DNA of 64,000 nt from contig SECN01000063.1 in the NCBI GenBank assembly GCA_004173515.1, forward strand, positions 18,481 through 82,480, read 5' to 3'. Of this stretch, positions 24,601-32,654 are shown in pieces; position 1 is the first letter of the stretch, and each line of letters starts with the position of its first letter. The position numbers and the translations under genes were made by a program. A model generated the notes under the pieces. The model searched no databases and was not told the DNA's origin. It saw only the letters and a program-made list of their open reading frames with translations. The DNA comes from Myxococcaceae bacterium. Its GTDB lineage: Bacteria; Myxococcota; Myxococcia; Myxococcales; Myxococcaceae.

Positions 24601-27098
24601 GGGCGGCGCGCCTCGGCGGACAGGTGCTCCAGCACCTGCTCGTCGCTCCAGCCCTTCGCGTCGGTGGCGACGAAGTCCGGCGCCAGCTCCGCGTGCACGC
24701 GCTGCACGGGGCCCGTGGCCGCCATGACGAACGTGGTGCGCAGGGCGGGGTGCCGGGCCACCAGCGCCTCGAAGGCGCCCTTCAGGGCCGGGGTGTCCAG
24801 CGCCGCGCGCACGCGCACCGCGACGGGCACGTGGTAGGCCGCGCTGTCCGGCGCCAGCTGGTGCATGAACCACAGGGCCTGCTGACCGCCGGACAGGGGC
24901 GCATCCCCCGAACCGGAGTCCGCCGCCACCGGGCTGGAGGACTGCTCCGAGCGGGGCGCCGCCAGCAGCTTCACCACCGTCTCCGCCAGCTGGGCGAGCG
25001 ACACGCCCTGGAGCACGTCCGACAGCGGCAGGTCCAGGCCCAGCCCCGCGTCCACGGCGCTCTTGAAGTCCACCGCCATCAGCGAGTCCACGCCGTAGGC
25101 GTGCAGCGGCTTCTCCACGTCCACCACCGAGGTGGGCAGCCGCAGCACCTGCGCGGCCTGCTCCTGGAGGAACACCGTCACCATCGCGCGGCGCGCGCCG
25201 GGGTCCTGCACCACCGCCAGCATCTTGTTGAGCAGGCTGGCGTCGGGGCCCACCGGAGCCGCGGGGACGCTGGCCTCCGCGACGGCCGGCTCCGGAGCCG
25301 CGGGCGCGGCGGCGGGCGCGGCGAGGATGCTCTTGTGCAGCGCCTCCAGCGTGTCCGCGACGTACTCCGCGCGGGTCGCGAAGCGCTGGATCTTCCCGCT
25401 GGATGTCTTCGGGATGGCGCCCGGGCCCAACAGCACCACGCCCTGGGCCTGCAGGTCGTGTCCGGCAGCGACGGCCTGCCGGATGCCTTGCGCCATCGAC
25501 TCCAGGTCCACGCCGGCCTTCTCCACCGCGCGGCGGTCCACCTCTGTCACGACGATGAGGCGCTCCTCGTCCTCCAACTCGATGGAGAACGCCGCGGTGC
25601 AGCCCGGGCGGATGGCGGGGTGGCTGGACTCCACCGTGCGCTCGATGTCCTGCGGGTAGTGGTTGCGCCCTCGGATGATGATGAGGTCCTTCAGGCGCCC
25701 GGTGACGAACAGCTCGCCGCCGTCCAGGAAGCCCAGGTCGCCCGTGCGCAGGAACGTCGTCGCGTCGGGGGTGCCCGCCAGCGGCTGCTGGAACGTCACC
25801 TGCGTCTGTTCGGTGCGGCCCCAGTAGCCCTGGGCGATGCTGGGCCCGGCGACGCGGATCTCCCCCACCTGTCCCGGCGGCAAGGGCCTGCCCGTCTCCG
25901 GGTGCGCGATGATGAGCTGCTGGTCGGTGAGGTTGCGGCCAGAGCCCACCAGCGTCTGGGCGCCCTTGTGCGTAGGCTCGGCGGCCACCACGCGGTTTTC
26001 CTTCAGCGCGCCCGCGTCCACGGTGCGCTGCACGGGCAGCTCGCGCTTGTCACCGCCGGAGGCGATGAGCGTGCCCTCCGCGAGGCCGTAGCACGGGTAG
26101 ATGGCCTCCGAGCGGAAGCCCTGGGGACCGAAGGCCTCCGCGAAGCGCCGGAGCGTGTCCGGCATGATGGGCTCCGCGCCGTTGAACGCCAGGTCCCAGT
26201 GGCTCAGGTCCAGCTTCGCGCGCTCCTCCGGCGTGGACTTGCGCACGCACAGGTCGAACGCGAAGTTGGGCCCGCCGCTCGTCGTGGCCTTGTAGCGGGA
26301 GATGGCCTCCAGCCAGCGCATGGGGCGTTTGAGGAAGTCCACCGGCGAGAACAGCGTCACCGGGAAGCCGCCGAAGAGCGGCTGGAGGATGCCGCCGATG
26401 AGGCCCATGTCGTGGTACGGCGGCAGCCAGATGACGCCCTGGCTGTCCGTCGAGTGCCCGAAGCACGAGTGGATCAGCTTCGAGTTGTGCAGCAGGTTGC
26501 CGTGCGTGAGCACCACGCCCTTGGGCGACGACGTGGACCCGGACGTGTACTGGAGGAACACCCGCGTGTCGGTGGCCACGCCGGGGTCGCGCCAGCCCTC
26601 GGCGACCTCCGCGTCCAGCGTGTCGGTGGCGATCCAGTGCAGCTCGCGCAGCTCCGGCGCCTGTTCGAAGAGCATCTCCCCCATGCCGTAGATGAAGTCG
26701 GTGGTGAGGGCGACGGTGGCCTGCGCGTCCTGGCTGATGGCCAGCAGGCGCGGCAGCGTGCGCGCCAGCCGCATGGGGTCCGGCGGATAGATAGGCACCG
26801 CGATGACGCCCGCGTACAGACAGCCGAAGAACCCGGCGATGTAGTCCAGCCCGGGCGGATACAAGAGCAGCGCCCGCTGGCCCTGGGCCCCTCTCGCCTG
26901 GAGCGCCGCCGCGATGGCCCGCGCCTTCTGGTCCAGCTCCGCGTACGTCAGGTGCGCTTCGTCCGTCTCCCCGTCCAGCAGGAACGTAAAGCCGCGACGC
27001 GCCCCCTGGTCGCGGGCGCGGACGCGCAGCAATTCCACCAGCGTGGAAAACGAAAGGTCGGGGGCCGGAGAAGAACCGGACGGCGTGCCGCTGAGCAT
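21660..27098 (-). CDS. starter synthetase: FAAL-ACP-C-A-PCP
   Basis: 1812 residues, first gene of the line; AGGAG lies 8 nt before the ATG. Residues 1-590 form a fatty acyl-AMP ligase (QYTSGSTSSPKG, YGLAEGTLIASGG, FLDGGELFVTGR, KTSSGKIQR) that adenylates a fatty acid and passes it to the ACP near 670 (GVDSLMA). The C domain (about 730-1170) has HHVVTDFWS, with Phe in place of the usual Gly of HHxxxDG, as often seen in chain-initiating C domains. The A domain (about 1185-1690) has TSGSTGQPKG and YGLTET; its specificity positions read A-S-G-S-L-G-G-V-C-K, lacking the Asp that normally binds the amino acid alpha-amine, so the substrate may not be a standard alpha-amino acid. PCP near 1737 (GGNSLLIAQ), then a basic tail. 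Makes an N-acylated starter for the PKS modules. Confidence 0.95.
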   Translation of the reverse strand: MLSGTPSGSSPAPDLSFSTLVELLRVRARDQGARRGFTFLLDGETDEAHLTYAELDQKARAIAAALQARGAQGQRALLLYPPGLDYIAGFFGCLYAGVIAVPIYPPDPMRLARTLPRLLAISQDAQATVALTTDFIYGMGEMLFEQAPELRELHWIATDTLDAEVAEGWRDPGVATDTRVFLQYTSGSTSSPKGVVLTHGNLLHNSKLIHSCFGHSTDSQGVIWLPPYHDMGLIGGILQPLFGGFPVTLFSPVDFLKRPMRWLEAISRYKATTSGGPNFAFDLCVRKSTPEERAKLDLSHWDLAFNGAEPIMPDTLRRFAEAFGPQGFRSEAIYPCYGLAEGTLIASGGDKRELPVQRTVDAGALKENRVVAAEPTHKGAQTLVGSGRNLTDQQLIIAHPETGRPLPPGQVGEIRVAGPSIAQGYWGRTEQTQVTFQQPLAGTPDATTFLRTGDLGFLDGGELFVTGRLKDLIIIRGRNHYPQDIERTVESSHPAIRPGCTAAFSIELEDEERLIVVTEVDRRAVEKAGVDLESMAQGIRQAVAAGHDLQAQGVVLLGPGAIPKTSSGKIQRFATRAEYVADTLEALHKSILAAPAAAPAAPEPAVAEASVPAAPVGPDASLLNKMLAVVQDPGARRAMVTVFLQEQAAQVLRLPTSVVDVEKPLHAYGVDSLMAVDFKSAVDAGLGLDLPLSDVLQGVSLAQLAETVVKLLAAPRSEQSSSPVAADSGSGDAPLSGGQQALWFMHQLAPDSAAYHVPVAVRVRAALDTPALKGAFEALVARHPALRTTFVMAATGPVQRVHAELAPDFVATDAKGWSDEQVLEHLSAEARRPFDLEQGPLLRVRLVSRASDDHALLICMHHVVTDFWSLAVMAEELDTLYPALRLGRRPTLAAPARTYADYARWQAEMLSGARGQALEKYWREQLSGTLPVLELPTDHPRPPVQTFNGRVHTTRLDAGITAAVKSLARDHGATPNMVLQTAFQALLHRYTGQQDFTLGVVSAGRGRAELAGITGYFVNPLVVRTRPSPSLSFTDYLAQTRQTMLGALEHQDYPFSALVDRLQPVRDQSRSPLFQVMFVYQRASKLDERGLTPFALDIPGAHATVAGLPIESLVLSHGGAQFDLTLTMGEADGELVASFEYNTDLFEAGTIERMAGHLRTLLAGIAAQPRRALSRLPLLTSDEQHQLLEGWRGPRVALTDADMLPALFASQVARTPDHVAVLFKDSQLTYRELAERSGQLAGWLRASGVKPGDVVGICLERSVETLVSVLAVMATGAAYVPIDPAYPSERVAFVLTDTRAPVLLTQSWLQRTLPPDTSARTLFVDQPLDGALSPEASAPVRAGDLACVVYTSGSTGQPKGVMLEHGGLSNLVRSFVESYAPTAKDRMLPLTSVASASFVGEILPLLCTGGALVLPTEDEILDQEKLFQLITRHTVTIVSTVPAVIAGLNARLEELPPLRLVLSGGEALVASDVEKLLATTPVVNGYGLTETTVCTTYHRMAVEDLQGHAWVPIGRPIINTDVYVLDAERNLLPVGASGELYVGGLGLARGYWSRPELTAERFVEDPFHPGERLYRTGDRARWLPDGVLTFLSRADDQVKIRGFRIELGEVEAAVRRHPAVRDAFLMAREDSPGDKRLVAYLVLTEPAPTHTDLSTFLAEALPPYMLPSAYVPLSALPLSTNGKVDTKALPAPEGARLASAVAYAQPQSAVERSVAAIWQSVLKVERVGLHDNFFELGGNSLLIAQAHRRMREELGADLALVDMFKFTTVSALAQHLAHKGEDSGAASQKIKDEAERRRAAQARRQQTRGRGK

Positions 27099-27869
27099 GG
27101 ACGCGACTCCTGGGATGCGACGGGGGTGCCGTGCACGCAGGGCACGGGGACGCGGATTCAGGGGCCGGGGGGCAGCTCTCGCCCGGCGTTACGGAAGTTC
27201 AAGGTGGCTGTTGCGAGCTGCACCCACCGTGAAGGGGCGATGCGTCGCGCATGTATCGCCTGGAGCGCGCGTGAGCAATCCCCCCCACCTCCATGGATTG
27301 CCGCCGGACCTCGAGCCCGGCAGGGAATGCATGTTTTGGGGGTGGAAAGAGGGGTGCTGATTTCATGGTGACGGAATTCGGGGCGAGTCGGGGGCCGCCG
27401 GACTCTTCTGCCGCGATTGGAGGAACATTCACATAACCCCCAAGGTCGGACTCCGGGGGCATCCCCTGTTCGTGGCACAGCGGATGTTATCAGTCGAAAC
27501 GTGACACATCGGATCGTGTCTCCGGAACACGCGGCGTGTACGGGTCCCCCGTGCGCACGTGCCCGAGCGGGCTGCTGCCGGGCGCTCCTGCTTCATCCAC
27601 GAATTGAAAGTGAAGTCTGGATTCCTTGCTCATGCGGGTCGGTTCCCTGTCAGGGGATGACCTGGACGCGGGGGTCCTTGAATCGGCGCGGAAGGATAGG
27701 GGAGGCGTCCGACATGGGCGTGCTTGCGCTGATTTGCCACGGGGGGAGCTGCCAGACGCGGTGGTAGAGGGCGCGGGCCACGCGGTGCTGCGTGGGCACA
27801 TTCCGTCCGGTCCGTGCGCGCGCGGTGACGGGGTGCCAGGTCGCGGCGAGCCGCGAGGAGGACGGGACC
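27099..27869. other. 770-bp divergent intergenic region, presumed promoter of the NRPS-PKS operon
   Basis: No convincing coding sequence is present; short open frames here lack codon bias and recognisable motifs. The region is less GC-rich than its flanks around 27180-27620. It must carry the promoter for the leftward synthase operon and that for the rightward lipoprotein gene at 27870. I could not identify a clear -35/-10, sigma-54 or operator sequence by eye. Confidence 0.5.
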
Positions 27870-28736
27870 ATGTCGGGAATGCATCGCGGTGGCGCCGGGC
27901 GGGGGTGGCTAGCGGCGCTGGTGGTGGGAATACTGTCAGGTTGTTCGGGGACGGAGGGCCCCGGGCCGGGTGACGTGGACGCGGGCGTGGACCCGGGGCC
28001 GGACGCGCTGCCGTGTGACGTGCAGGCCGTGGTGGCGGAGCGCTGCGCGTACTGTCACACCACGCCGCTGAAGGGGAACGCGCCGCTGGCATTGCTCGCG
28101 CGCTCCCACTTCCAGAAGCCCTCCGCGGTGAATGCCGGGCAGAGCGTGGGGCAGCGCAGCCTGGAGCGGCTGGGGGACGCGGCGGCGCCGATGCCTCCGA
28201 AGTCGGAGCCCGCGATGCCGGAGGCAGAGCGCGCGGTGCTCACGCAGTGGCTGGAGGCGGGGATGCCGGCGGGGACGTGCGGCAGCCTTCCGTCAGGACC
28301 TGCGCCGACGACGTGCGCGAGCGACAGCTTCTGGAGCGAGGCGAGTGGCACGGGGGCCTCGATGGCGCCCGGGTATGCGTGCCGGAGCTGCCACCTCCAG
28401 CAGGCGCCCAACAACGCATACTTCTTCATGGGCACGGTGTTCCCGTCGCTGCACGTGGCGGACGGGTGTGACCCCCGGCTGGGTTCGCCGTCCAACGTGA
28501 AGGTGGAGCTCCTGGACGCGCAGGGCGCGGTGCGGCTCACGCTGGTGCCCAACGAAGCGGGCAACTTCATGTCGAACACGCTCCAGCCTCCCTTCCCGCT
28601 GCCCTACCGCGTCCGGCTGGTGGGCCCGGGCGGTCGCTCCCGGGAGATGGCCACGCCCCAGACGAACGGCGACTGCAACAGCTGCCACACCGAGCAGGGC
28701 GCGAGCCACGCACCGGGTCGTATCGCGCTGCCGTGA
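27870..28736 (+). CDS. lipoprotein with three CxxCH heme-binding motifs
   Basis: 288 residues from the ATG at 27870, preceded by GAGGAG at a suitable distance. The N-terminus is a lipoprotein signal (LVVGILSGC lipobox). Three CxxCH motifs (CAYCH, CRSCH, CNSCH) suggest covalent heme c attachment, the first in a segment like a planctomycete-type or c-type cytochrome, with KSEPAMPEAERAVLTQWLEAG as commonly seen before the distal Met. It probably sits on a periplasmic membrane face as an electron-transfer or sensor protein. It opens a group of metal and redox genes (YcnI-like, Sco-like, YtkA-like). The specific role is not known, and a structural, non-heme use of the Cys pairs cannot be excluded. 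Confidence 0.8.
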   Translation: MSGMHRGGAGRGWLAALVVGILSGCSGTEGPGPGDVDAGVDPGPDALPCDVQAVVAERCAYCHTTPLKGNAPLALLARSHFQKPSAVNAGQSVGQRSLERLGDAAAPMPPKSEPAMPEAERAVLTQWLEAGMPAGTCGSLPSGPAPTTCASDSFWSEASGTGASMAPGYACRSCHLQQAPNNAYFFMGTVFPSLHVADGCDPRLGSPSNVKVELLDAQGAVRLTLVPNEAGNFMSNTLQPPFPLPYRVRLVGPGGRSREMATPQTNGDCNSCHTEQGASHAPGRIALP

Positions 28737-28747
28737 GCCCGTGTCGG

Positions 28748-28766
28748 AGCGTCCCGCGCGGACGCT
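28748..28766 (+). terminator. possible terminator hairpin after the heme lipoprotein gene
   Basis: AGCGTCC and GGACGCT form a perfect 7-bp stem around a CGCGC loop, 12 bp after the stop codon. No T-run follows, as is common in this GC-rich genome. Confidence 0.4.
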
Positions 28767-28841
28767 GCGACAATTGACCGCATCCGGGGACTCCGGGGAG
28801 GGCTGCTATTCGTGAGCCTTCCTTCCTTCTGGAGTCGCCCG

Positions 28842-29564
28842 ATGAAGCTTCCCCTGGGTCCGCTGTGCGCTGTCGCGGGTTCGCTCTTCTGCACCGCCGC
28901 CTTCGCGCACGCGGCGGTCGCGGGGCCCACGCCTCCATACGCGGGCGCTTCCTTCGATGCCGACTTCACCGTGAGCCACGGCTGTGACGGCGCGGACACG
29001 TACCGGGTGAAGGTGCTGATTCCGGCGGGCGTCACGGGCGTGCGTCCGGTGGACTCCACGTTCGGCAAGGCGGAGGTGGAGAAGGACGGCGTGGGCAACG
29101 TGACGTCGGTGACGTGGACCAAGGCCCCCGGGGACGTGAAGGCGGCGGACACGCACTACTTCCACCTGGGCCTGCGCGCGAAGCTGCCGGCGAAGCCCTT
29201 CACCACCGTGTTCTTCCCCACCGAGCAGACGTGCCGTTCGGCGGCCGGCGTGGAGACGACGGTGGGCTGGACGGGAACGGGCGGTGGTGGCCACGAGGGC
29301 CATGACAATGACGCGGGCACGGCGCCCACGGAGAACCCGGCCCCGTCGCTCTTCCTGCTGCCCACGCGGCTTCCCGGTTGGAACCAGTACACGGTGGAGG
29401 AGCACGTGCATGACCTCACGGTGTTCAAGGACGCGCTCATCGTCTGGTCCGGCACGCAGGCGTACAGCTTCAATCCGGTGACGCGGGCGCTCATCGAGAA
29501 GGAGCCCGGCACCCAGGCGCTCACGGAGATCCATCCGGGCACGGTCATCTGGGTGAAGTACTAA
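28842..29564 (+). CDS. YcnI-like (DUF1775) copper-associated protein
   Basis: 240 residues starting at ATG 28842 (GGAG 8 nt upstream); an in-frame start at 28812 would add ten residues before the signal peptide. The signal peptide ends at TAAFA, leaving His as the probable first mature residue, the arrangement used by YcnI proteins to bind Cu(II) through an N-terminal histidine brace. The core has the family pattern VSHGCDGADTYRVKVLIPAG and a GTVIWVK end. A His/Gly/Asp-rich insert (GGGGHEGHDND) could add metal ligands. Its C-terminal 70 residues look unlike short YcnI proteins. Neighbours are Sco1- and YtkA-like genes, which supports copper handling for respiratory enzymes. Confidence 0.7.
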   Translation: MKLPLGPLCAVAGSLFCTAAFAHAAVAGPTPPYAGASFDADFTVSHGCDGADTYRVKVLIPAGVTGVRPVDSTFGKAEVEKDGVGNVTSVTWTKAPGDVKAADTHYFHLGLRAKLPAKPFTTVFFPTEQTCRSAAGVETTVGWTGTGGGGHEGHDNDAGTAPTENPAPSLFLLPTRLPGWNQYTVEEHVHDLTVFKDALIVWSGTQAYSFNPVTRALIEKEPGTQALTEIHPGTVIWVKY

Positions 29565-29586
29565 CGCCGCCCGGGAGACAGCGACC

Positions 29587-29784
29587 ATGCGCCACTGGCT
29601 CTTCGTGATGGTTGTCGGGGTTCTTGTCGGCTGTTCGGACAAGCCCCCGGTTTCGCCTCCTCCCGCCGACGCGGGGTCCTCCGACGACGCGGGCGTGACG
29701 CCCTCCGGCGTGGAGCGGCCCGGGGCGTTGGAGCGTCCGCCGGGGGACCGGCTGCCGGAGGACCTGAAGCCTCCCGCCCTGTAG
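29587..29784 (+). CDS. small Pro-rich lipoprotein
   Basis: 65 residues: a lipoprotein signal with lipobox LVGC, then a disordered Pro/Asp/Ala-rich tail with no domain. GGGAG lies upstream of the ATG. It sits 22 bp after the YcnI-like gene and is probably cotranscribed with it. Function unknown. Confidence 0.6.
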   Translation: MRHWLFVMVVGVLVGCSDKPPVSPPPADAGSSDDAGVTPSGVERPGALERPPGDRLPEDLKPPAL

Positions 29785-29797
29785 CGGTGGAGGGCGG

Positions 29798-29826
29798 GCC
29801 CCGCGAGGCCGGACGGTTCGCGGGGC
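29798..29826. terminator. bidirectional terminator between convergent genes
   Basis: GCCCCGCGA (29798-29806) and TCGCGGGGC (29818-29826) form a perfect 9-bp stem with an 11-nt loop in the 43-bp gap between the rightward small lipoprotein and the leftward Sco1-like gene. Confidence 0.65.
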
Positions 29827-29827
29827 T

Positions 29828-30487
29828 TCAGTCCCGGGCGAGTGAGAGGACTTCCGCGTCGTGGAGCAGGGCCTCCAGGCCGGCGTCGTCGCCCGTGACC
29901 TTGTAGTAACCGCGAAGCTGTCCCCGGGCGTCCACGAGGACGAAGTGCTCGCCGTGGAAGACGCTGAAGAAGTCGTCATCGCCCGCGTCGGCGTCGCGGC
30001 CCATCATCACGCGGAAGCCTTCCAGCACCGTCGCCTCCACCTGCTCCAGCGGGCCGGTGAGCAGCGACCACGTGGCCGTGTCGATGTGGTGGTCGCGAGC
30101 GTACGCGGTCAACCGCTCCGGGGTGTCGTGGCGGGGATCCACGCTGAAGGACACGAGGCGCAGGTCCAGTCCCTGTGCTCGCGCCTGTCGCTGCACCCGC
30201 AGCATGCGTTCGGTGAGCAGCGGGCAGACGGTGGGGCAGCGGGTGAAGAAGAAGTCCGCGACGACGAGGTGGCCCTGGAGGTCGGCGTCGGAGAAGGGGC
30301 GGCCGGTCTGGTCGGTGAGCTCGAAGCGCGGGAGCGACCCATGCACGGGGAGGTTCGCGGCGGCGGCCTGGGCGCGCTTGCGTTGAAGCCACGGCGCCGC
30401 GCTGCCCAAGAGCGCCACGCAGGGGAGGGCGACGAGCGCGGCCCGGAGCCAGGTGCGCCGTGAGGAGGAGACAGGAGGGGGTCGCAT
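29828..30487 (-). CDS. Sco1/SenC family copper chaperone/thiol protein
   Basis: 219 residues from ATG 30487 (MRPPPVSSS), with an N-terminal hydrophobic signal or anchor followed by a thioredoxin fold. FFFTRCPTVCPLL holds the CxxxC copper-binding pair, and the C-terminal VFHGEHFVLVD supplies the distal His typical of Sco proteins. These proteins deliver Cu(I) to the CuA site of cytochrome c oxidase or act as thiol reductants. It lies 16 bp after a Cys-less paralogue, and both face the YtkA-like gene across a divergent promoter region. Confidence 0.88.
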   Translation of the reverse strand: MRPPPVSSSRRTWLRAALVALPCVALLGSAAPWLQRKRAQAAAANLPVHGSLPRFELTDQTGRPFSDADLQGHLVVADFFFTRCPTVCPLLTERMLRVQRQARAQGLDLRLVSFSVDPRHDTPERLTAYARDHHIDTATWSLLTGPLEQVEATVLEGFRVMMGRDADAGDDDFFSVFHGEHFVLVDARGQLRGYYKVTGDDAGLEALLHDAEVLSLARD

Positions 30488-30503
30488 CGGGAGGTGGCCT
30501 CGT

Positions 30504-31181
30504 TCAGGGGGAGTGGGGGTCGGGCGTCGCGATGGGGCCGCAGGTGAGGAGGCAGCCCGCGTCCTCCACGAGCCGTTCGGCGGCGGTCGTGTCGTGGACG
30601 AGGTCGTAGAAGCCGCGCACGCCTCCGGCCTGATCCACCAGCACCCACGCGGTCCAGGACTGTTCCTGCGCGAAGACATCATCTGGGAGGACGGCCTGGC
30701 CCAGGCGTCGCGCGGACGACTCCAGCTTCGCGCCGTCCCACAATCGCATCCATCCGTGAGAGGGAGGCGCGAGGGCGGAGGGAGGAAAGGGGCGTGACTC
30801 CACGAGGAGGATCTGGAGTGGCGCGCCCAGGGCCTTGAGCCGGGCCTGGATGCCTGGAAGGGATTCGAAGTGACGCGCTCCCGTGTCGTCTGGGCCGGAC
30901 GCGAACTGGAGCAGGGCGAGCTGACCGCGGAGCTGTCGCGTGTCGAAGGGGGCGTCCTGATCATCCCGGAGCGTGAAGGGTGGAAGCAGGCCATACAGCG
31001 GTGGTGGCGGCGTGGAGGTCCGTGGATGCGCCGTCGTGTCGCGCGAGTCCGGCCGCGCGAAATCCAACGCCAACACGATGGCCCCGCATGACAGTGCGCA
31101 CACGGTGAGGCCCAGGGCTCCCAGCACGGCGAACGGCCACGTGGGCGCGGAAGGCTTCGTGCGTGGGCAGGAGGCGGTCAT
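30504..31181 (-). CDS. Sco-like thioredoxin-fold protein lacking the CxxxC motif
   Basis: 225 residues starting at ATG 31181. A transmembrane helix near residues 15-40 is followed by a Sco/AhpC-like domain: the strand before the active site reads ALLQFASGPDDTG where Sco1 has FFFTRCPTVC, so both metal/redox cysteines are absent. WTAWVLVDQAGGVRGFYD matches the Sco beta-hairpin. It is immediately upstream of the canonical Sco1 gene in one transcript and probably arose by duplication. It may be a structural or substrate-binding partner rather than a metallochaperone. Confidence 0.7.
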   Translation of the reverse strand: MTASCPRTKPSAPTWPFAVLGALGLTVCALSCGAIVLALDFARPDSRDTTAHPRTSTPPPPLYGLLPPFTLRDDQDAPFDTRQLRGQLALLQFASGPDDTGARHFESLPGIQARLKALGAPLQILLVESRPFPPSALAPPSHGWMRLWDGAKLESSARRLGQAVLPDDVFAQEQSWTAWVLVDQAGGVRGFYDLVHDTTAAERLVEDAGCLLTCGPIATPDPHSP

Positions 31182-31344
31182 GGCGAAGCGCACCCTGCGG
31201 GAGGTGGCGCGCGCGTGCGATGCGGCACGTTGTCGCGGGCTGCGTGCGTGCCGTGTGCCGCGACAACATGTCGCGGTGTCCGCGTGCTCGCTTCCGTTAC
31301 GAGAGGGGAGGACTGGCGCGGACCCGCGCCGATACGAAGGACGG

Positions 31345-31770
31345 ATGATGATGCTGGTGTGGTGGATGTTGTTGCTGGGAGCGGTGCCTCCCGCGCCAAT
31401 GACTGGCGGCGACGCGGGGACGGTGAGCACGGAGCTGTTGGTGGGGACCGCGACCAGTGCGTCTGGACGGCTGCGCGTGGAGGTCCGCTCGTCCGCCACG
31501 TCGCTCAAGCGCGGCGTCCAGGTGTTTCACGTACGGGTGACGGAGGTGACCTCCGGGAAGCCGATGCCGCGAGGAACGCTGAGCGTCCAACCCTGGATGC
31601 CCGCGATGGGGCACGGCATCTCCGATACACCCCGCATCACCGAGCGCGGGCCCGGAGACTTCGAGGTGGCGGAGCTGGACCTGTTCATGCCGGGGGCCTG
31701 GGAGCTGCGCTTCACGCTGAAGGACACCGTGGAGGACACGGCGGTCGTCGCCTTCAAGCTGGGACGTTGA
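31345..31770 (+). CDS. YtkA-like domain protein, exported
   Basis: 141 residues if started at the first of three tandem ATG codons (31345, 31348, 31351); AAGGA upstream best fits the second or third. A short signal peptide is followed by an immunoglobulin-like YtkA/CcoH-type domain with the family motif MPAMGHGISDTPRI and a closing W-E-L-R-F strand. Met and His in this motif are plausible metal ligands. It is divergent from two Sco-type genes, so it is likely part of a copper or cytochrome oxidase assembly set. Confidence 0.72.
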   Translation: MMMLVWWMLLLGAVPPAPMTGGDAGTVSTELLVGTATSASGRLRVEVRSSATSLKRGVQVFHVRVTEVTSGKPMPRGTLSVQPWMPAMGHGISDTPRITERGPGDFEVAELDLFMPGAWELRFTLKDTVEDTAVVAFKLGR

Positions 31771-31852
31771 TTCCGCGCGTGGAGGAGCCGATGTGGCGCG
31801 CGGTGCGAAACGGCCCACCCAGGCCCTTCCCTCGTTGCGCCAGACGCGAGTC

Positions 31853-32620
31853 TCAGTCGATCTCCATCCACGAGTCGTCGTTCAGCCGCGACCGGCCCTG
31901 CTCCCGTGCGATCGACGGGATGTGGAGATAGTCCTCTTCGGTTTCCATCCCCTTGCGTGCGGCCAGCCGCACCAGCACCAGTCCCTCCAGGGAGAAATGC
32001 CACTCGGTGGCGAGAAACTCCTCGGGGAAGGGGGTGGTCCGCGCCTGCTCCTCCAGCCTGTCCTTTCTCTCCGAGAGGAACAACGCGAGCGCCTGATTGA
32101 ACGCATCCGAGTCCGCCTGAAGCAGTGCCCGGCACACGTCGAGCCGGAGATCCTCGGAGCCCTTCAGCGCCTGTTCGTAGCGGGCGAGGAGGTCCTCGCA
32201 GAAGTCCGCCGGGGCCCCTTCCACGCCGTGCTGGAGGAGGAACTCGATGAAGAGGAAATCCTCCTCGTACTCCTCGCCGTGGGCCCAGGCCCGCCTCGCG
32301 TGCCGTGCAATCAGCGCCGCGCCATCGAAGTCTCCCGCCCCGACCGCGTCGAAGAAGGGCCGCGAGCGGCTCAGCCGCACGTCGGTGTTCCCTGCGGTGC
32401 GCAGGTAATGGGCGAAGGCCCGGCCACTCTGGTGGAAGTGGTGTAGAAATGCCTTCGAGGTGCCGCTCAGGAAGAGCGAGCTGATGCCCGCGATCCGCAA
32501 GTTGTCACAAAAGCTCAGGACGTGACGCGAGCGCGCTTCTCCGCGGACCAGCCGCGGCAGCAGTGTCCGGTTCTCCTCCAAAGCATTGTCGATGATGGCG
32601 GGCAGGAATCTGGAGGCCAT
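31853..32620 (-). CDS. Imm49-like immunity protein (tentative)
   Basis: 255 residues from ATG 32620 (MASRFLP); the frame extends further upstream without a better start. The protein is alpha-helical, cytosolic and Glu-rich. The segments SRHVLSFCDNLRIAGISSLF and FLFIEFLLQHGVEG fit the Imm49 immunity family by pattern, which is my recollection and not a search result. It is the last gene of the type VI effector module, 34 bp after the KS-fold gene, where a cognate immunity gene is expected. The toxin next to Imm11 is the only obvious effector here, so this one may protect against another toxin. Confidence 0.5.
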   Translation of the reverse strand: MASRFLPAIIDNALEENRTLLPRLVRGEARSRHVLSFCDNLRIAGISSLFLSGTSKAFLHHFHQSGRAFAHYLRTAGNTDVRLSRSRPFFDAVGAGDFDGAALIARHARRAWAHGEEYEEDFLFIEFLLQHGVEGAPADFCEDLLARYEQALKGSEDLRLDVCRALLQADSDAFNQALALFLSERKDRLEEQARTTPFPEEFLATEWHFSLEGLVLVRLAARKGMETEEDYLHIPSIAREQGRSRLNDDSWMEID

Positions 32621-32654
32621 GGGCGTACCTGGAATCGAGAACGAGGGCGAAGCC

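Noticed and set aside
27417..27767. 116-codon frame in the divergent intergenic region
   Set aside because: Codon use and composition differ from real genes here, there is no ribosome-binding site or domain, and it overlaps the likely promoter area.
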